From Armatimonadota bacterium (GTDB lineage Bacteria > Cloacimonadota > Cloacimonadia > Cloacimonadales > TCS61): DNA of 33,633 bases. Shown here piece after piece: positions 8,602 to 17,006 of this stretch; the first letter of the stretch is position 1; the number at the start of each line of letters is the position of its first letter. Location of the stretch: the NCBI GenBank assembly GCA_013203665.1, contig JABMPU010000035.1, positions 64,113 to 97,745 of the forward strand, written 5' to 3'. A program made the translations under genes and the position numbers. The notes under the pieces were generated by a model, which made no database searches, had not been told where the DNA came from, and saw only the letters and a list, made by a program, of their open reading frames with translations.

Positions 8602-11100
8602 ATGCAAAATATGAAAATTGTTTATATCAATGCAAAGAACTTGAAAATCATAATCTTGATTTTACTGCTTTGCACTTATCTGGCTTGGGCAAATGAAATT
8701 TCAGATGAAAATCTTACTGAAAATGAGAGTATCTTAATTGATAGTTTGATAACAGATTCCTTAGAAATTGCTTTAGTCAAACCAGATTCCATAAAAATAG
8801 ATTCTCTGTTTTATGCAGCAGATAGCGTTTTCTATTATGAAGAAATTGAAAGAATAGATTTTATCGGAAATGCAGCAGTAAAATACCATTCATCCAATAT
8901 TGAAGCAGATACAATTTCAATTGATCTTACAAAAAATCAGGCATTTGCAATGGGTCGTTCCTTTCTAAAAGATGGCACACAAACAGCGATCGGGAAAGAT
9001 ATCTATTTTGATCTGGATTCAAAATGGGGAATAATCCAAAAAGGAGCCAGTAAATTCGATAAAGGTTTTTATTATGGCAAAGAAATCCGCAAAATAGCAA
9101 AAAAAGCCTTTGATGTGGATGATGGAATTTTCACTACTTGCGGGGCGCTGCATCCTCATTTTTATTTCAGTTCAAAAAAGTTTCGTCTTTATCAGGATGA
9201 CAAAATTGTGGGCAAACCGATAGTATTTTATGTGAATCATTTTCCCATTTTTGCTTTCCCATTTGGTACGTTTTCCATCAAAAAAGGACGTAAACCGGGA
9301 ATTCTGGTTCCTTCACCCGGATATAATAATTCTTACGGAAAATACATTGAGAATATTGCTTATTATTTTATTTATAAGAACTATTTTGATGCAACTTTAG
9401 CTTTTGATTATTATGAAAAAACAGGTTGGGAAATCAGTTTTATAAATCGATATATTAAACGATACGTTTTTAATGGGAATTTCACTGCCAGGTTACAAAG
9501 AAGAATTTTCGGTCCGGATCGATCGCATTATTACTGGCTTCTTAAAGAAACACATCATCATGATTTTGGTAATAAAACCACATTTGATGCAAACCTGGAA
9601 TTTATCAGCAGCAAAAAAGTGTGGGAAGGCAGCGAAAATATCGATGAGAGATTGAGCGAAAAAGTAACTTCCTCTTTGGCATTTAAAAAACCATTTTTAA
9701 GTAGAACGATAAACATGACTGCAAAATATGTTGATGATCTTAAAAATGAAAAGAAAGACATTACTTTACCCTACATTTCCTATTCGCTTCCATCAAAACC
9801 GGTTTATGAACTTTTTTTATCTAAAGAAGAAACAGATGAAGAAAAATGGTGGAAGGATTTCTCGTATTCTTACAATTTTAAAGCTGTTCATGTGGGTGAT
9901 ATTAATGATCCGCATGCCGGTTTTGCTGATGTGATCTATAAAAATAAAAAAGACAGCACCGGAGCTTACATTAACCAGCATAATGCAGGTATAAAGCATT
10001 CCGGAGGTTTAAGATATTCTCATAAATTCAAAGGCTGGCTCAATTTTTCACAGTCTCTTTCTTTGAATGAGGCTTGGTTCGATAGAGATGAATATGATAA
10101 TAAACTCGTGCGTGGGATGGATTACAATACGAATTTATCTCTATTTTACTCTTTATATGGAATTAAACAAATGCCAAGATTTTATCTCGCTGCTGTCAGA
10201 CACATAATCACACCAAGGATAAGTTTTCGCTATAATCCGGATTTTTCCCATAATGACAAGTTTTACTCTTTCAGCGGGATTAGTTTAAGTAGCTCACAAA
10301 AACAGAGAAAAATTACCTTCTCGATAGAAAATAAATGGCAACTGAAACTGGCAAAAACAGAAAATAAAGATGAGCGAAAAATCAATGATTTTTTTAAGAT
10401 ATCATCCAGTTGCAGTTATGACCTGGAAAAAACAGGACAAAGATTCAGCATTATAAATCATTCTTTGAATCTGAATCCTAAGAGCTTTGAGTATAAGATA
10501 TTGAATTTTTCTTTTAAACCATCCGGTAAAATTTCGCAGGATTTATATGATTTCAATATTAAAAATGAAACTCCTGCAAAATGGAATTTTCCAATTGAAA
10601 ACTGGTCGTTAACAACAACTTCGAAGTTGGGAATTTCCGGCAATGCAGAATATCTCGATTACTTTCCTGAACCTGAAAACGATTTTATCACACAGGGATT
10701 TTTTCAGGATGATTCATTATTTGCAGAAGAAGAGGAAGCTATTAATACACTCGAAGAGCTGGAAAAACTTTCGAGAGATAAGAAGAATTGGTCTTTATCT
10801 TTTTCTCATACTTACAGAACGACAAAAGCAAATTATGAGAATCACGATTACACGAGCAATTTAAGAACTTCATTAACTGCCAAGCTCACCAAAAACTGGT
10901 CCGTTACTTATGATAATTACATAAACTTGAAAGAGAAAGAATTGGTTTCTCATAACATTACAATCAACCGGGAATTGCATTGCTGGAAAATATATTTCAG
11001 ATTTTCAAAGCAGGGGGATTATTGGAATTATCAATTTAGATTCTTTAATATTAAATTACCGGATTCATTAAAATTCAGGACGTCCGATCATAAAAAATAA
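8602..11100 (+). CDS. lptD: LPS-assembly protein LptD-like outer-membrane protein (OstA family)
   Basis: An 832-residue exported protein. The N-terminus has a long n-region followed by KIIILILLLCTYLAWANE, a signal peptide with cleavage near AWA-NE. Residues about 80-190 form the OstA/LptA-like periplasmic beta-jellyroll (IDFIGNAAVKYHSSNIEADT, AIGKDIYFDLDS). The LptD junction FTTCGALHPHFYF and the block FPIFAFPFGTFSIKKGRKPG / LVPSPGYNNSYGKY follow. The C-terminal 550 residues are beta-barrel strands. In the Lpt pathway LptD inserts lipopolysaccharide into the outer leaflet. Its presence argues for a true LPS-bearing outer membrane. There is no strong ribosome site at the first ATG. The ATG three codons on, or a TTG at codon 14 (giving a more compact signal peptide), are alternatives. 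Confidence 0.88.
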   Translation: MQNMKIVYINAKNLKIIILILLLCTYLAWANEISDENLTENESILIDSLITDSLEIALVKPDSIKIDSLFYAADSVFYYEEIERIDFIGNAAVKYHSSNIEADTISIDLTKNQAFAMGRSFLKDGTQTAIGKDIYFDLDSKWGIIQKGASKFDKGFYYGKEIRKIAKKAFDVDDGIFTTCGALHPHFYFSSKKFRLYQDDKIVGKPIVFYVNHFPIFAFPFGTFSIKKGRKPGILVPSPGYNNSYGKYIENIAYYFIYKNYFDATLAFDYYEKTGWEISFINRYIKRYVFNGNFTARLQRRIFGPDRSHYYWLLKETHHHDFGNKTTFDANLEFISSKKVWEGSENIDERLSEKVTSSLAFKKPFLSRTINMTAKYVDDLKNEKKDITLPYISYSLPSKPVYELFLSKEETDEEKWWKDFSYSYNFKAVHVGDINDPHAGFADVIYKNKKDSTGAYINQHNAGIKHSGGLRYSHKFKGWLNFSQSLSLNEAWFDRDEYDNKLVRGMDYNTNLSLFYSLYGIKQMPRFYLAAVRHIITPRISFRYNPDFSHNDKFYSFSGISLSSSQKQRKITFSIENKWQLKLAKTENKDERKINDFFKISSSCSYDLEKTGQRFSIINHSLNLNPKSFEYKILNFSFKPSGKISQDLYDFNIKNETPAKWNFPIENWSLTTTSKLGISGNAEYLDYFPEPENDFITQGFFQDDSLFAEEEEAINTLEELEKLSRDKKNWSLSFSHTYRTTKANYENHDYTSNLRTSLTAKLTKNWSVTYDNYINLKEKELVSHNITINRELHCWKIYFRFSKQGDYWNYQFRFFNIKLPDSLKFRTSDHKK

Positions 11101-11162
11101 TTTTCATTAGCAAAGTTTTCTTGTAGTAAATTGAATCATTTTCTAAAGAATTCTCTTTTTTA

Positions 11163-11200
11163 TTTTGACAAATGAAATGCTTTGGTCATATTTGTCAAAA
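11163..11200 (+). promoter_or_regulatory. Perfect 11-base inverted repeat overlapping a candidate promoter
   Basis: TTTTGACAAAT (11163-11173) and ATTTGTCAAAA (11190-11200) are exact reverse complements separated by 16 bases. A -35-like TTGACA (11165-11170) lies within the left arm, and a -10-like CATATT (11187-11192) ends in the right arm, with a 16-base spacer. A palindrome covering both promoter boxes is the layout of a dimeric repressor operator. The alternative is a weak lptD terminator, but the arms are AT-rich and no T-run follows. Confidence 0.45.
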
Positions 11201-11269
11201 GTTATTAGATTCTGAAAATGTATTCTGTTAAAAAAAAGATAAATGAATCTGTTTGAGCAGAGGAAAATT

Positions 11270-13303
11270 ATGAGTGTTATTAATATCTCACTTTTGTATG
11301 TTGAAGACGAAAAGACTATTAGAGATTACCTTGGCGATATGCTATCTCGTCAAGTTGCTGAATTACATATTGCTTTTGATGGTAAAGAGGGATTGGAATT
11401 ATTCAAAGAAAAGAGACCTGATGTGATTCTAACTGATATCAGAATGCCGATTATGAATGGGCTGGAAATGACAAAGGCAATTAAAGCTATCAGTGAGGAT
11501 GTATTTATCATCGTAACTTCTGCTTACAGCGAGTCTGAATATTTTGTTGAAGCAATCGATATGGGAGTGGATAATTTTCTTCTCAAACCTGTGAATAAAA
11601 GGAAATTAAAACATTTGTTGCAACATGTGGCAAAAACCAAAGTGATACATAAACAGCTATTGGAACAAGAAACAAAAAGGAAAAAAGCAGAAGAAGAAGT
11701 TCGCAATGTTAGTAGCGAGTTACATAAAGTTTTATCTACTGTTTCCGACGCAATCTGGAGTTCGGAAATGGATACATCAGGTAAGTTTAATTACAATTAT
11801 ATTTCCCCGGGATTTGAGAAAATAACTAGGAGAGAACTTGGTTTTTTTGTTGGAGGTCCGGATAAATGGAAAAAAATCGTGCATCCGGATGATGTGGAAA
11901 AGTGGGAAACTGAATCAAAGAAAAATATGAATGGAGAACAGGATAGTTTTGACCTCGAGTACCGCATTGTTTTACCTGATGACTCTGTCAGATGGATTAG
12001 AGATAGAGTTATTGTCAGCAAATTACCGGATAATAGAATTCGTTTGGATGGAATCTTTTCTGATATCACCAAAGCTAAACAATCTGAAGAAAAGATCAGC
12101 AATCTATACGATTCTTTAATGCAGGAATTGCAAGTTGCTGCAACTTTGCAGTCTTATCTTCTACCTCAATGGCTGACTCTTCACGACAAAATAATATTCT
12201 CATCCATTTATTCACCTTCCGAAATGGTTGGAGGAGATTTATTCGATATAATTCCGATTTCAGATACGAAATTTGTGGTATATCTGGGAGATGTCTCCGG
12301 TCACGGTGTTCAGGCTGCATTGTTGATGACTGCTGTGAAATCTACTGTTAATATGATCGTGGAAAACGAGAAACACGATGTTCGTCCATATTTTGTGATA
12401 AATAGAATCAATAATATCTTGAGCAAAGAGGTATTTTTTAAAAGTTACATGACATTTTTATTCTGTGTGGTAGATCTGGAAGAGAATAAAATAAGATATT
12501 TCAATGCCGGTCATCCACCCATTATTCAATTTGATACAAAGACAAATAAAGCAATAAAATTACCTCATATCGGTCATCTTCCGATCGGTTGGATGCCTAA
12601 GGCAAATTATACAAAAGATGACGAGAGCGAAGTTGAAATTAATGAAGATATCATAACATTCTTATATACTGATGGAATATTTGAATGTAAGAACAGCAAT
12701 GAAGAATCTTTGGAAATCGATGGTTTTATTCATTTCTTAGAACAACATTGCAGCGAAATCGATGGTGTGATTTTACCACAAAGATTTAAGACCAAATTAG
12801 TAGATTTAGATTATAACATTACCACAGATGATTTTACCCTGCTTTCGTTTAGGTTGCGTCCGCAAATAAAAGAAAAAGAATTCTTCTTTGTTCGCTCTTT
12901 ACTAAAGAAAACAAGTGAAATCAGAAAGAAAGCAGATTTATATATTGTAGATTTACTTGACAATGCAGATTTGGGTGGAAAAATAGAATTGATTGTAGAT
13001 GAGTTCGTAAACAACATCATTATTCATGGTCTGGCCAGTAAATCCGATACTTTGATAGTATTGGGAATCGATGCTACCAAAGATAATGTTGTTTTAACTA
13101 TCTGGGATAAGGGAATTGTGTGGGATTTACCGGAAAAAAAGAAAGATGAAGAATTATTTGCAGATAAAGATCCTTTTGATACTACCGGTCGAGGAATACC
13201 GATAATTTATCTGCTTTGCACAGAAGTAAAAAGAAGGCGTTATGATGAAATTAACGAAACAGTTTTTGTGCTGAAATCACCTGACGCAGAATTGATTTTT
13301 TAA
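11270..13303 (+). CDS. Receiver-PAS-PP2C(SpoIIE)-HATPase regulator (RsbU/RsbW-type partner-switching hub)
   Basis: I choose the ATG at 11270 (677 residues) over 11243 because an AGAGG ribosome site sits six bases before it. Domains in order: response-regulator receiver (about 5-125; acidic pocket Glu12/Asp13, phospho-acceptor Asp56, Thr83, Lys106); coiled linker (125-150); PAS domain with PAC-like tail (150-270; VHPDDVEKW, YRIVLPDDSVRWIRDR, GIFSDITKAK); PPM/SpoIIE phosphatase (about 285-530; GGDLFD 321-326, GDVSGHG 340-346, YTDG 467-470, TTDDFT 518-523); and a C-terminal HATPase_c like anti-sigma kinases (DEFVNNIIIHG 577-587, WDKG 612-615, GRGIP 640-644). One protein thus carries both the phosphatase and the kinase halves of a partner switch. 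The STAS substrate is encoded 35 bases downstream. Confidence 0.9.
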   Translation: MSVINISLLYVEDEKTIRDYLGDMLSRQVAELHIAFDGKEGLELFKEKRPDVILTDIRMPIMNGLEMTKAIKAISEDVFIIVTSAYSESEYFVEAIDMGVDNFLLKPVNKRKLKHLLQHVAKTKVIHKQLLEQETKRKKAEEEVRNVSSELHKVLSTVSDAIWSSEMDTSGKFNYNYISPGFEKITRRELGFFVGGPDKWKKIVHPDDVEKWETESKKNMNGEQDSFDLEYRIVLPDDSVRWIRDRVIVSKLPDNRIRLDGIFSDITKAKQSEEKISNLYDSLMQELQVAATLQSYLLPQWLTLHDKIIFSSIYSPSEMVGGDLFDIIPISDTKFVVYLGDVSGHGVQAALLMTAVKSTVNMIVENEKHDVRPYFVINRINNILSKEVFFKSYMTFLFCVVDLEENKIRYFNAGHPPIIQFDTKTNKAIKLPHIGHLPIGWMPKANYTKDDESEVEINEDIITFLYTDGIFECKNSNEESLEIDGFIHFLEQHCSEIDGVILPQRFKTKLVDLDYNITTDDFTLLSFRLRPQIKEKEFFFVRSLLKKTSEIRKKADLYIVDLLDNADLGGKIELIVDEFVNNIIIHGLASKSDTLIVLGIDATKDNVVLTIWDKGIVWDLPEKKKDEELFADKDPFDTTGRGIPIIYLLCTEVKRRRYDEINETVFVLKSPDAELIF

Positions 13304-13338
13304 AAATATTAAAATAGAAAAATATTAGGGAGATTAAT

Positions 13339-13677
13339 ATGACTATTGAGTACAGGGTTGAAGAAGGAATTGGAATTATCAAAATAATTGGTGATTTGGA
13401 TGCCTACAACGTCCGCGAATTAACCAAGAAATTTCATTCTTATCTAAAAGAAACAGTTCTGTTTGTTCTGGATCTTTCTGAACTGAAGTTTCTTGATAGC
13501 ACCGGCTTGGGTACGATCATTAATTTCGTGAAATACCTCTCCGAAATGGATGGTATGCTTTGTGTGGTCAATCCGCAACCTAAACCGAGAATGGTGTTTG
13601 AAATTACTCAGGCATACAAAATTATCGATTTTTATGATGATATCGAAAGTGCAATAATTGCTTTACAAAATCGATAG
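13339..13677 (+). CDS. STAS-domain anti-sigma-factor antagonist
   Basis: A 112-residue single-domain protein with the SpoIIAA/RsbV layout. The N-terminal strand pair (IGIIKIIGDLDAYN) is followed by the phosphorylation loop FLDSTGLGTI, with Ser54 the expected target. The start has an AGGGAG ribosome site. It follows the receiver/PP2C/HATPase gene by 35 bases and is almost certainly co-transcribed. By family knowledge the upstream HATPase domain would phosphorylate Ser54 and the PP2C domain would dephosphorylate it. The output partner (a sigma factor or other target) is not encoded in this window. A hairpin terminator follows. Confidence 0.92.
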   Translation: MTIEYRVEEGIGIIKIIGDLDAYNVRELTKKFHSYLKETVLFVLDLSELKFLDSTGLGTIINFVKYLSEMDGMLCVVNPQPKPRMVFEITQAYKIIDFYDDIESAIIALQNR

Positions 13678-13732
13678 ATAAAAGCTTTCTTTAAAAATTA
13701 ATTGAATAAGTAATCGTTAGGTTATAATAACG

Positions 13733-13758
13733 CAGAGATTATCAGGTGATAATCTCTG
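13733..13758 (+). terminator. Hairpin terminator candidate after the STAS gene
   Basis: CAGAGATTATC (13733-13743), loop AGGT, and GATAATCTCTG (13748-13758) form a perfect 11-base-pair stem, followed at once by TTTG. It lies 55 bases past the STAS stop and before the phosphatase gene, as expected for an intrinsic terminator. The T-tract is short, so it may be inefficient or serve as an mRNA-stabilising hairpin. Confidence 0.6.
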
Positions 13759-13792
13759 TTTGTCCATAAATGAAAAAAAACAGGGAATAAGA

Positions 13793-14374
13793 TTGAAAAA
13801 AGCAATTTTTTTAGATAGAGACGGCACGATTAATATTGATATCAATGGTTACGTCAAAAATCCGAAAGATTTTGAATTGTATCCTTTTGCAGCAGAAGCA
13901 ATTTCAATTATGAATAATATGGATTTTCTCGTTTTTATTGTAACAAATCAATCGGGGATTGCCAGAGGTTATTATTCATTAAAAGACCTGAATGAGATTC
14001 ATGAAAAAATGAATTTCTTATTAAAAGAAAAAAATGCAACAGTAGATGAAATTTTCTTTTCTCCATATCATATAAAAGGAAAAATTGAGCCGTACAATAT
14101 TTCTCATGAAGATAGAAAACCGCAGATTGGAATGTTCAAGAAAGCACATGAAAAATATAATTTCACTATTAAAAATTCTTATATGATCGGTGATAAATAT
14201 ACTGATATAGCTTTTGGGAAAAAAGCAGGTTTAATAACCATTCTGGTTTTCACAGGTTTAGGAAAGAAAGAATTTCTCAATGATAGAAAAAGCTGGGAAT
14301 ATCAACCGGATTTTGTTATGAAAGACCTGATTGTTGCAGCAAACCTGATTTCAAAGCTGGAAAGCCAAAAGTGA
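13793..14374 (+). CDS. GmhB-like HAD phosphatase (D-glycero-D-manno-heptose 1,7-bisphosphate phosphatase family)
   Basis: I choose the TTG at 13793 (193 residues): it has an AGGGA ribosome site and gives the usual KKAIFLDRDGTIN opening. The longer TTG at 13760 lies right against the hairpin. Motifs: DxD nucleophile Asp8/Asp10, motif II VTNQSGIARG (Ser54), motif III Lys in EDRKPQIGM, and motif IV IGDKYTD. In LPS heptose synthesis this family removes the 7-phosphate. Classical GmhB binds zinc through Cys-x-His and Cys-x-Cys in a loop. Here that loop reads FFSPYH ... SHEDRKP and lacks the cysteines, so zinc is probably absent and the substrate could be another sugar or histidinol phosphate. Its last four bases overlap the next gene. 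Confidence 0.8.
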   Translation: MKKAIFLDRDGTINIDINGYVKNPKDFELYPFAAEAISIMNNMDFLVFIVTNQSGIARGYYSLKDLNEIHEKMNFLLKEKNATVDEIFFSPYHIKGKIEPYNISHEDRKPQIGMFKKAHEKYNFTIKNSYMIGDKYTDIAFGKKAGLITILVFTGLGKKEFLNDRKSWEYQPDFVMKDLIVAANLISKLESQK

Positions 14375-15273
14375 AAAAAATACTGTTTTTTTGTTTTGTA
14401 GGATTGTTGTGTTTTTCCTGCGGAAATAATGTCTCCACAAATCCTTCTCCTGAAATAATATTAGATGACCTTTTCTTCGGTACAGATTCTACTTTCGATG
14501 TTGTAACCTGGAATATCCAGAACTTTCCTAAAATGAATATAACAACTGCGAATTATGTAGTTCAGGTTATTATGACTATCGATGCGGATGTGTTTACTTT
14601 GCAGGAGATCGAAAGCAGCAGCTATTTTGATTATGTAATTTCCCAGTTGAACGAGCAAGATTCACTTTATATTTGGGATGGATACCGTGCAAATGGAGCA
14701 TCATATGATGTTAATCTGGCATATATTTATAAAAGTGATTTTATCCAAATAAACAGCATATATGAAATTTATGAAGATGATTGGTTTGCATTTCCTCGCA
14801 GTCCGTTAGTATTCGAACTAACTTATGAAGATGAGGAATTGGTGATTATAAATAATCATCTGAAAGCTGGCGGAGGAACTGGAGACGAAGAAAGACGGCA
14901 GGAGGCAAGTTTAAAACTTCAGGCATTTGTTGATAGCACATTCTCTGAAGCTGAAGTGATAATAATAGGCGATCTGAACGATGATATCACGGAACCTCAG
15001 GCTACAAATGTGTTCTGGAATTTTATTGAAGATACTGAAAATTATCTGTTTGCGGATTTACCAATAGCTGAGGGTTTGTTTGCCAATTGGTCATATCCAA
15101 GCTGGCCCAGTCATCTGGATCATATTCTGATCACGAATGAACTTTTCGATGAATATGAAAATTCTACGGTTCAAACGATTTTGGTTGACCATTATCTCGA
15201 GGGTGGTTGGCATGAATACGAAGAGAGTATTTCGGATCATCGTCCGGTTGGGATGAAATTTGCGTTTGAATAA
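14371..15273 (+). CDS. Endonuclease/exonuclease/phosphatase (EEP) family lipoprotein
   Basis: A 300-residue protein starting at GTG (14371), overlapping the phosphatase stop by four bases, so it is translationally coupled. It has a lipoprotein signal peptide with lipobox LLCFSC (Cys17), placing it on a membrane facing the periplasm or outside. EEP-fold catalytic residues are all visible: Asn in TWNIQNF, Glu in LQEIES, His in NNHLKAG, Asp/Asn in GDLNDD, and Asp/His in SDHRPVG. A second conserved block, LDHILITNELFDE, precedes the terminal strand. The family cleaves phosphodiester bonds (DNase I-like, sphingomyelinase-like). With an exported location the likely targets are extracellular nucleic acid or phospholipid. 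It is a close paralog of the gene at 17007-17915. Confidence 0.86.
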   Translation: MKKILFFCFVGLLCFSCGNNVSTNPSPEIILDDLFFGTDSTFDVVTWNIQNFPKMNITTANYVVQVIMTIDADVFTLQEIESSSYFDYVISQLNEQDSLYIWDGYRANGASYDVNLAYIYKSDFIQINSIYEIYEDDWFAFPRSPLVFELTYEDEELVIINNHLKAGGGTGDEERRQEASLKLQAFVDSTFSEAEVIIIGDLNDDITEPQATNVFWNFIEDTENYLFADLPIAEGLFANWSYPSWPSHLDHILITNELFDEYENSTVQTILVDHYLEGGWHEYEESISDHRPVGMKFAFE

Positions 15274-15338
15274 AACCTGGATTTCCACTCGGGAGCATGG
15301 GAACAAGTAGGAGATTTTAATAAAGTAAGGAGTAAACT

Positions 15339-16994
15339 ATGCAAAAACAAATTTGTGTTATTGTTTTCATTTTTTTAGTTATTTTTTCTCTTTTAGGAAA
15401 AGAAGCAGCTTATGTGCAGGGCGAGATGTTAATTCAAATCAAACCTGATCTTGAATCAGACTCTATTTTAAGATCTTTGTCGGAAGATTTTCAAACTGCA
15501 GCATTACAATCAAAGAGATTGCTCTCAAAAAGAATGAATATCTATCTTTTTGAATTTAATGCAAACAGGGTTTCCGATGCGGAAATTCTTTTGTTGGTAA
15601 AGCAGCATCCATTTGTTTTGGAAGCTCAGTTCAATCATTATGTAGAGCAGCGTTCCACCTACCCGAATGATCCTTCATTTGATAATCAGTGGGCTTTGGA
15701 AAATACCGGACAGACCGGTGGGCTTTTCGATGCTGATATTGATGCACCGGAAGCCTGGGATATTACTACAGGCGGTGTTACAGTTTTGGGCGATACACTT
15801 ATTGTAGCAATAGTGGATGGCGGATGTTACATTGCTCATAATGATTTAAATATGTGGAAAAATTACGAGGAGATTCCCGGAAATGGAATCGATGATGATG
15901 AAAATGGCTACACCGATGATTATGATGGTTGGAACGCTTATAATCATATAGGAATCATTCCTACGCACAGTCATGGAACGCATGTTTCCGGTATTGCCGC
16001 TGCAATTGGAAATAACAATCTGGGTGTGAGCGGAGTGAATTGGAATGTCAAAGTTATGCCTATTGCCGGCTCTTCCGGAGTAGAATCTATTGTGGTAGAA
16101 GCTTACGGATATGTACTGGAAATGCGAGCTCGATACAATGAAACAAATGGTGAACACGGTGCTTTTGTAGTTGCCACAAATGCTTCTTTTGGAGTAAATT
16201 ACGGTAATCCAGCGAATTATCCTTTGTGGAGTGCCATGTATGATTCTTTGGGAGTATATGGTGTTTTAAGCACAGGTGCTACCATGAATATAAATGCCAA
16301 CGTGGATGTAACAGGCGATATGCCCACAGCTTGTGATAGCGATTATCTGATAACCGTGACGAGTACTACAAAAAATGATGAAAAATATTCTTCTGCTGCC
16401 TATGGATTGACTACCATTGATCTTGGAGCACCGGGAATTGGAATTATCTCAACTGATAACTATAATACATTTACTTACAAATCCGGCACATCTATGGCAA
16501 CTCCACATGTAACCGGTGCTATTGCACTTCTGTTCTCTGCTGCTGATGAGGACCTTCTTCTCCAATACCAACAGAATCCTGCGGAAATTGCTCTCCTTAT
16601 GAAACAATTTATTCTGGATGGAGTAGATATTATTCCGGATCTGGAAAATGTTACTGTTTCCGGTGGCAGATTGAATATTTTCAATTCATTACAACTTTTA
16701 CAAAATTCTTCTACAAATGAAGAAGGAATAACACCGGTTCCTCTAATTTGTTACAATTATCCCAATCCATTTAATCCTGAAACTACAATTTATTTCACCG
16801 CAGAGAACGCAGAGATAATTATTTATAATTTGAAGGGACAGAAAATAAGACAATATTCAATATTCAATAATCAATCTTCAATTGTATGGGACGGAACTGA
16901 TGAAAACAACCAACCGGTTACTTCCGGAATTTATCTATATAAATTTCAAGCGGGAGAAGTTTCAGTAACAAAGAAAATGTTAATGTTGAAATAA
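15339..16994 (+). CDS. Subtilisin-like serine protease (S8) with C-terminal FlgD-like/T9SS-type sorting domain
   Basis: A 551-residue secreted protease: signal peptide 1-20, a fervidolysin-like propeptide (about 25-105; EMLIQIKPDL), then the S8 domain with catalytic Asp160 (VAIVDGG), His212 (HSHGTHVSG) and Ser385 (KSGTSMATPHVTGA). EIPGNGIDDDENGYTDDYDG is a probable calcium-binding loop. Residues 470-551 are a small Ig-like C-terminal domain opening with YPNPFNPET (474-482) and ending in GIYLYKFQAGE...KKMLMLK, as in T9SS-like cargo. The segment where the oxyanion AAGN is normally found reads LSTGATMN, so the usual Asn is not obvious. Start has an AAGGAG ribosome site. It ends 12 bases before the second EEP gene, implying co-expression. 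Confidence 0.92.
   Translation: MQKQICVIVFIFLVIFSLLGKEAAYVQGEMLIQIKPDLESDSILRSLSEDFQTAALQSKRLLSKRMNIYLFEFNANRVSDAEILLLVKQHPFVLEAQFNHYVEQRSTYPNDPSFDNQWALENTGQTGGLFDADIDAPEAWDITTGGVTVLGDTLIVAIVDGGCYIAHNDLNMWKNYEEIPGNGIDDDENGYTDDYDGWNAYNHIGIIPTHSHGTHVSGIAAAIGNNNLGVSGVNWNVKVMPIAGSSGVESIVVEAYGYVLEMRARYNETNGEHGAFVVATNASFGVNYGNPANYPLWSAMYDSLGVYGVLSTGATMNINANVDVTGDMPTACDSDYLITVTSTTKNDEKYSSAAYGLTTIDLGAPGIGIISTDNYNTFTYKSGTSMATPHVTGAIALLFSAADEDLLLQYQQNPAEIALLMKQFILDGVDIIPDLENVTVSGGRLNIFNSLQLLQNSSTNEEGITPVPLICYNYPNPFNPETTIYFTAENAEIIIYNLKGQKIRQYSIFNNQSSIVWDGTDENNQPVTSGIYLYKFQAGEVSVTKKMLMLK
16851..16885 (+). repeat. Five-unit 7-base tandem repeat inside the protease sorting domain
   Basis: Units read CAATATT, CAATATT, CAATAAT, CAATCTT, CAATTGT without gaps. 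They encode residues 505-516 (QYSIFNNQSSIV) between the KGQKIR strand and the WDGTDENN loop of the C-terminal domain. Because seven is not a multiple of three, the reading frame cycles through the unit. A nine-base tandem duplication (CGCAGAGAA/CGCAGAGAT, 16799-16816) lies just upstream in the same domain. Confidence 0.85.
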
Positions 16995-17006
16995 ATGGAG
17001 ATATCA

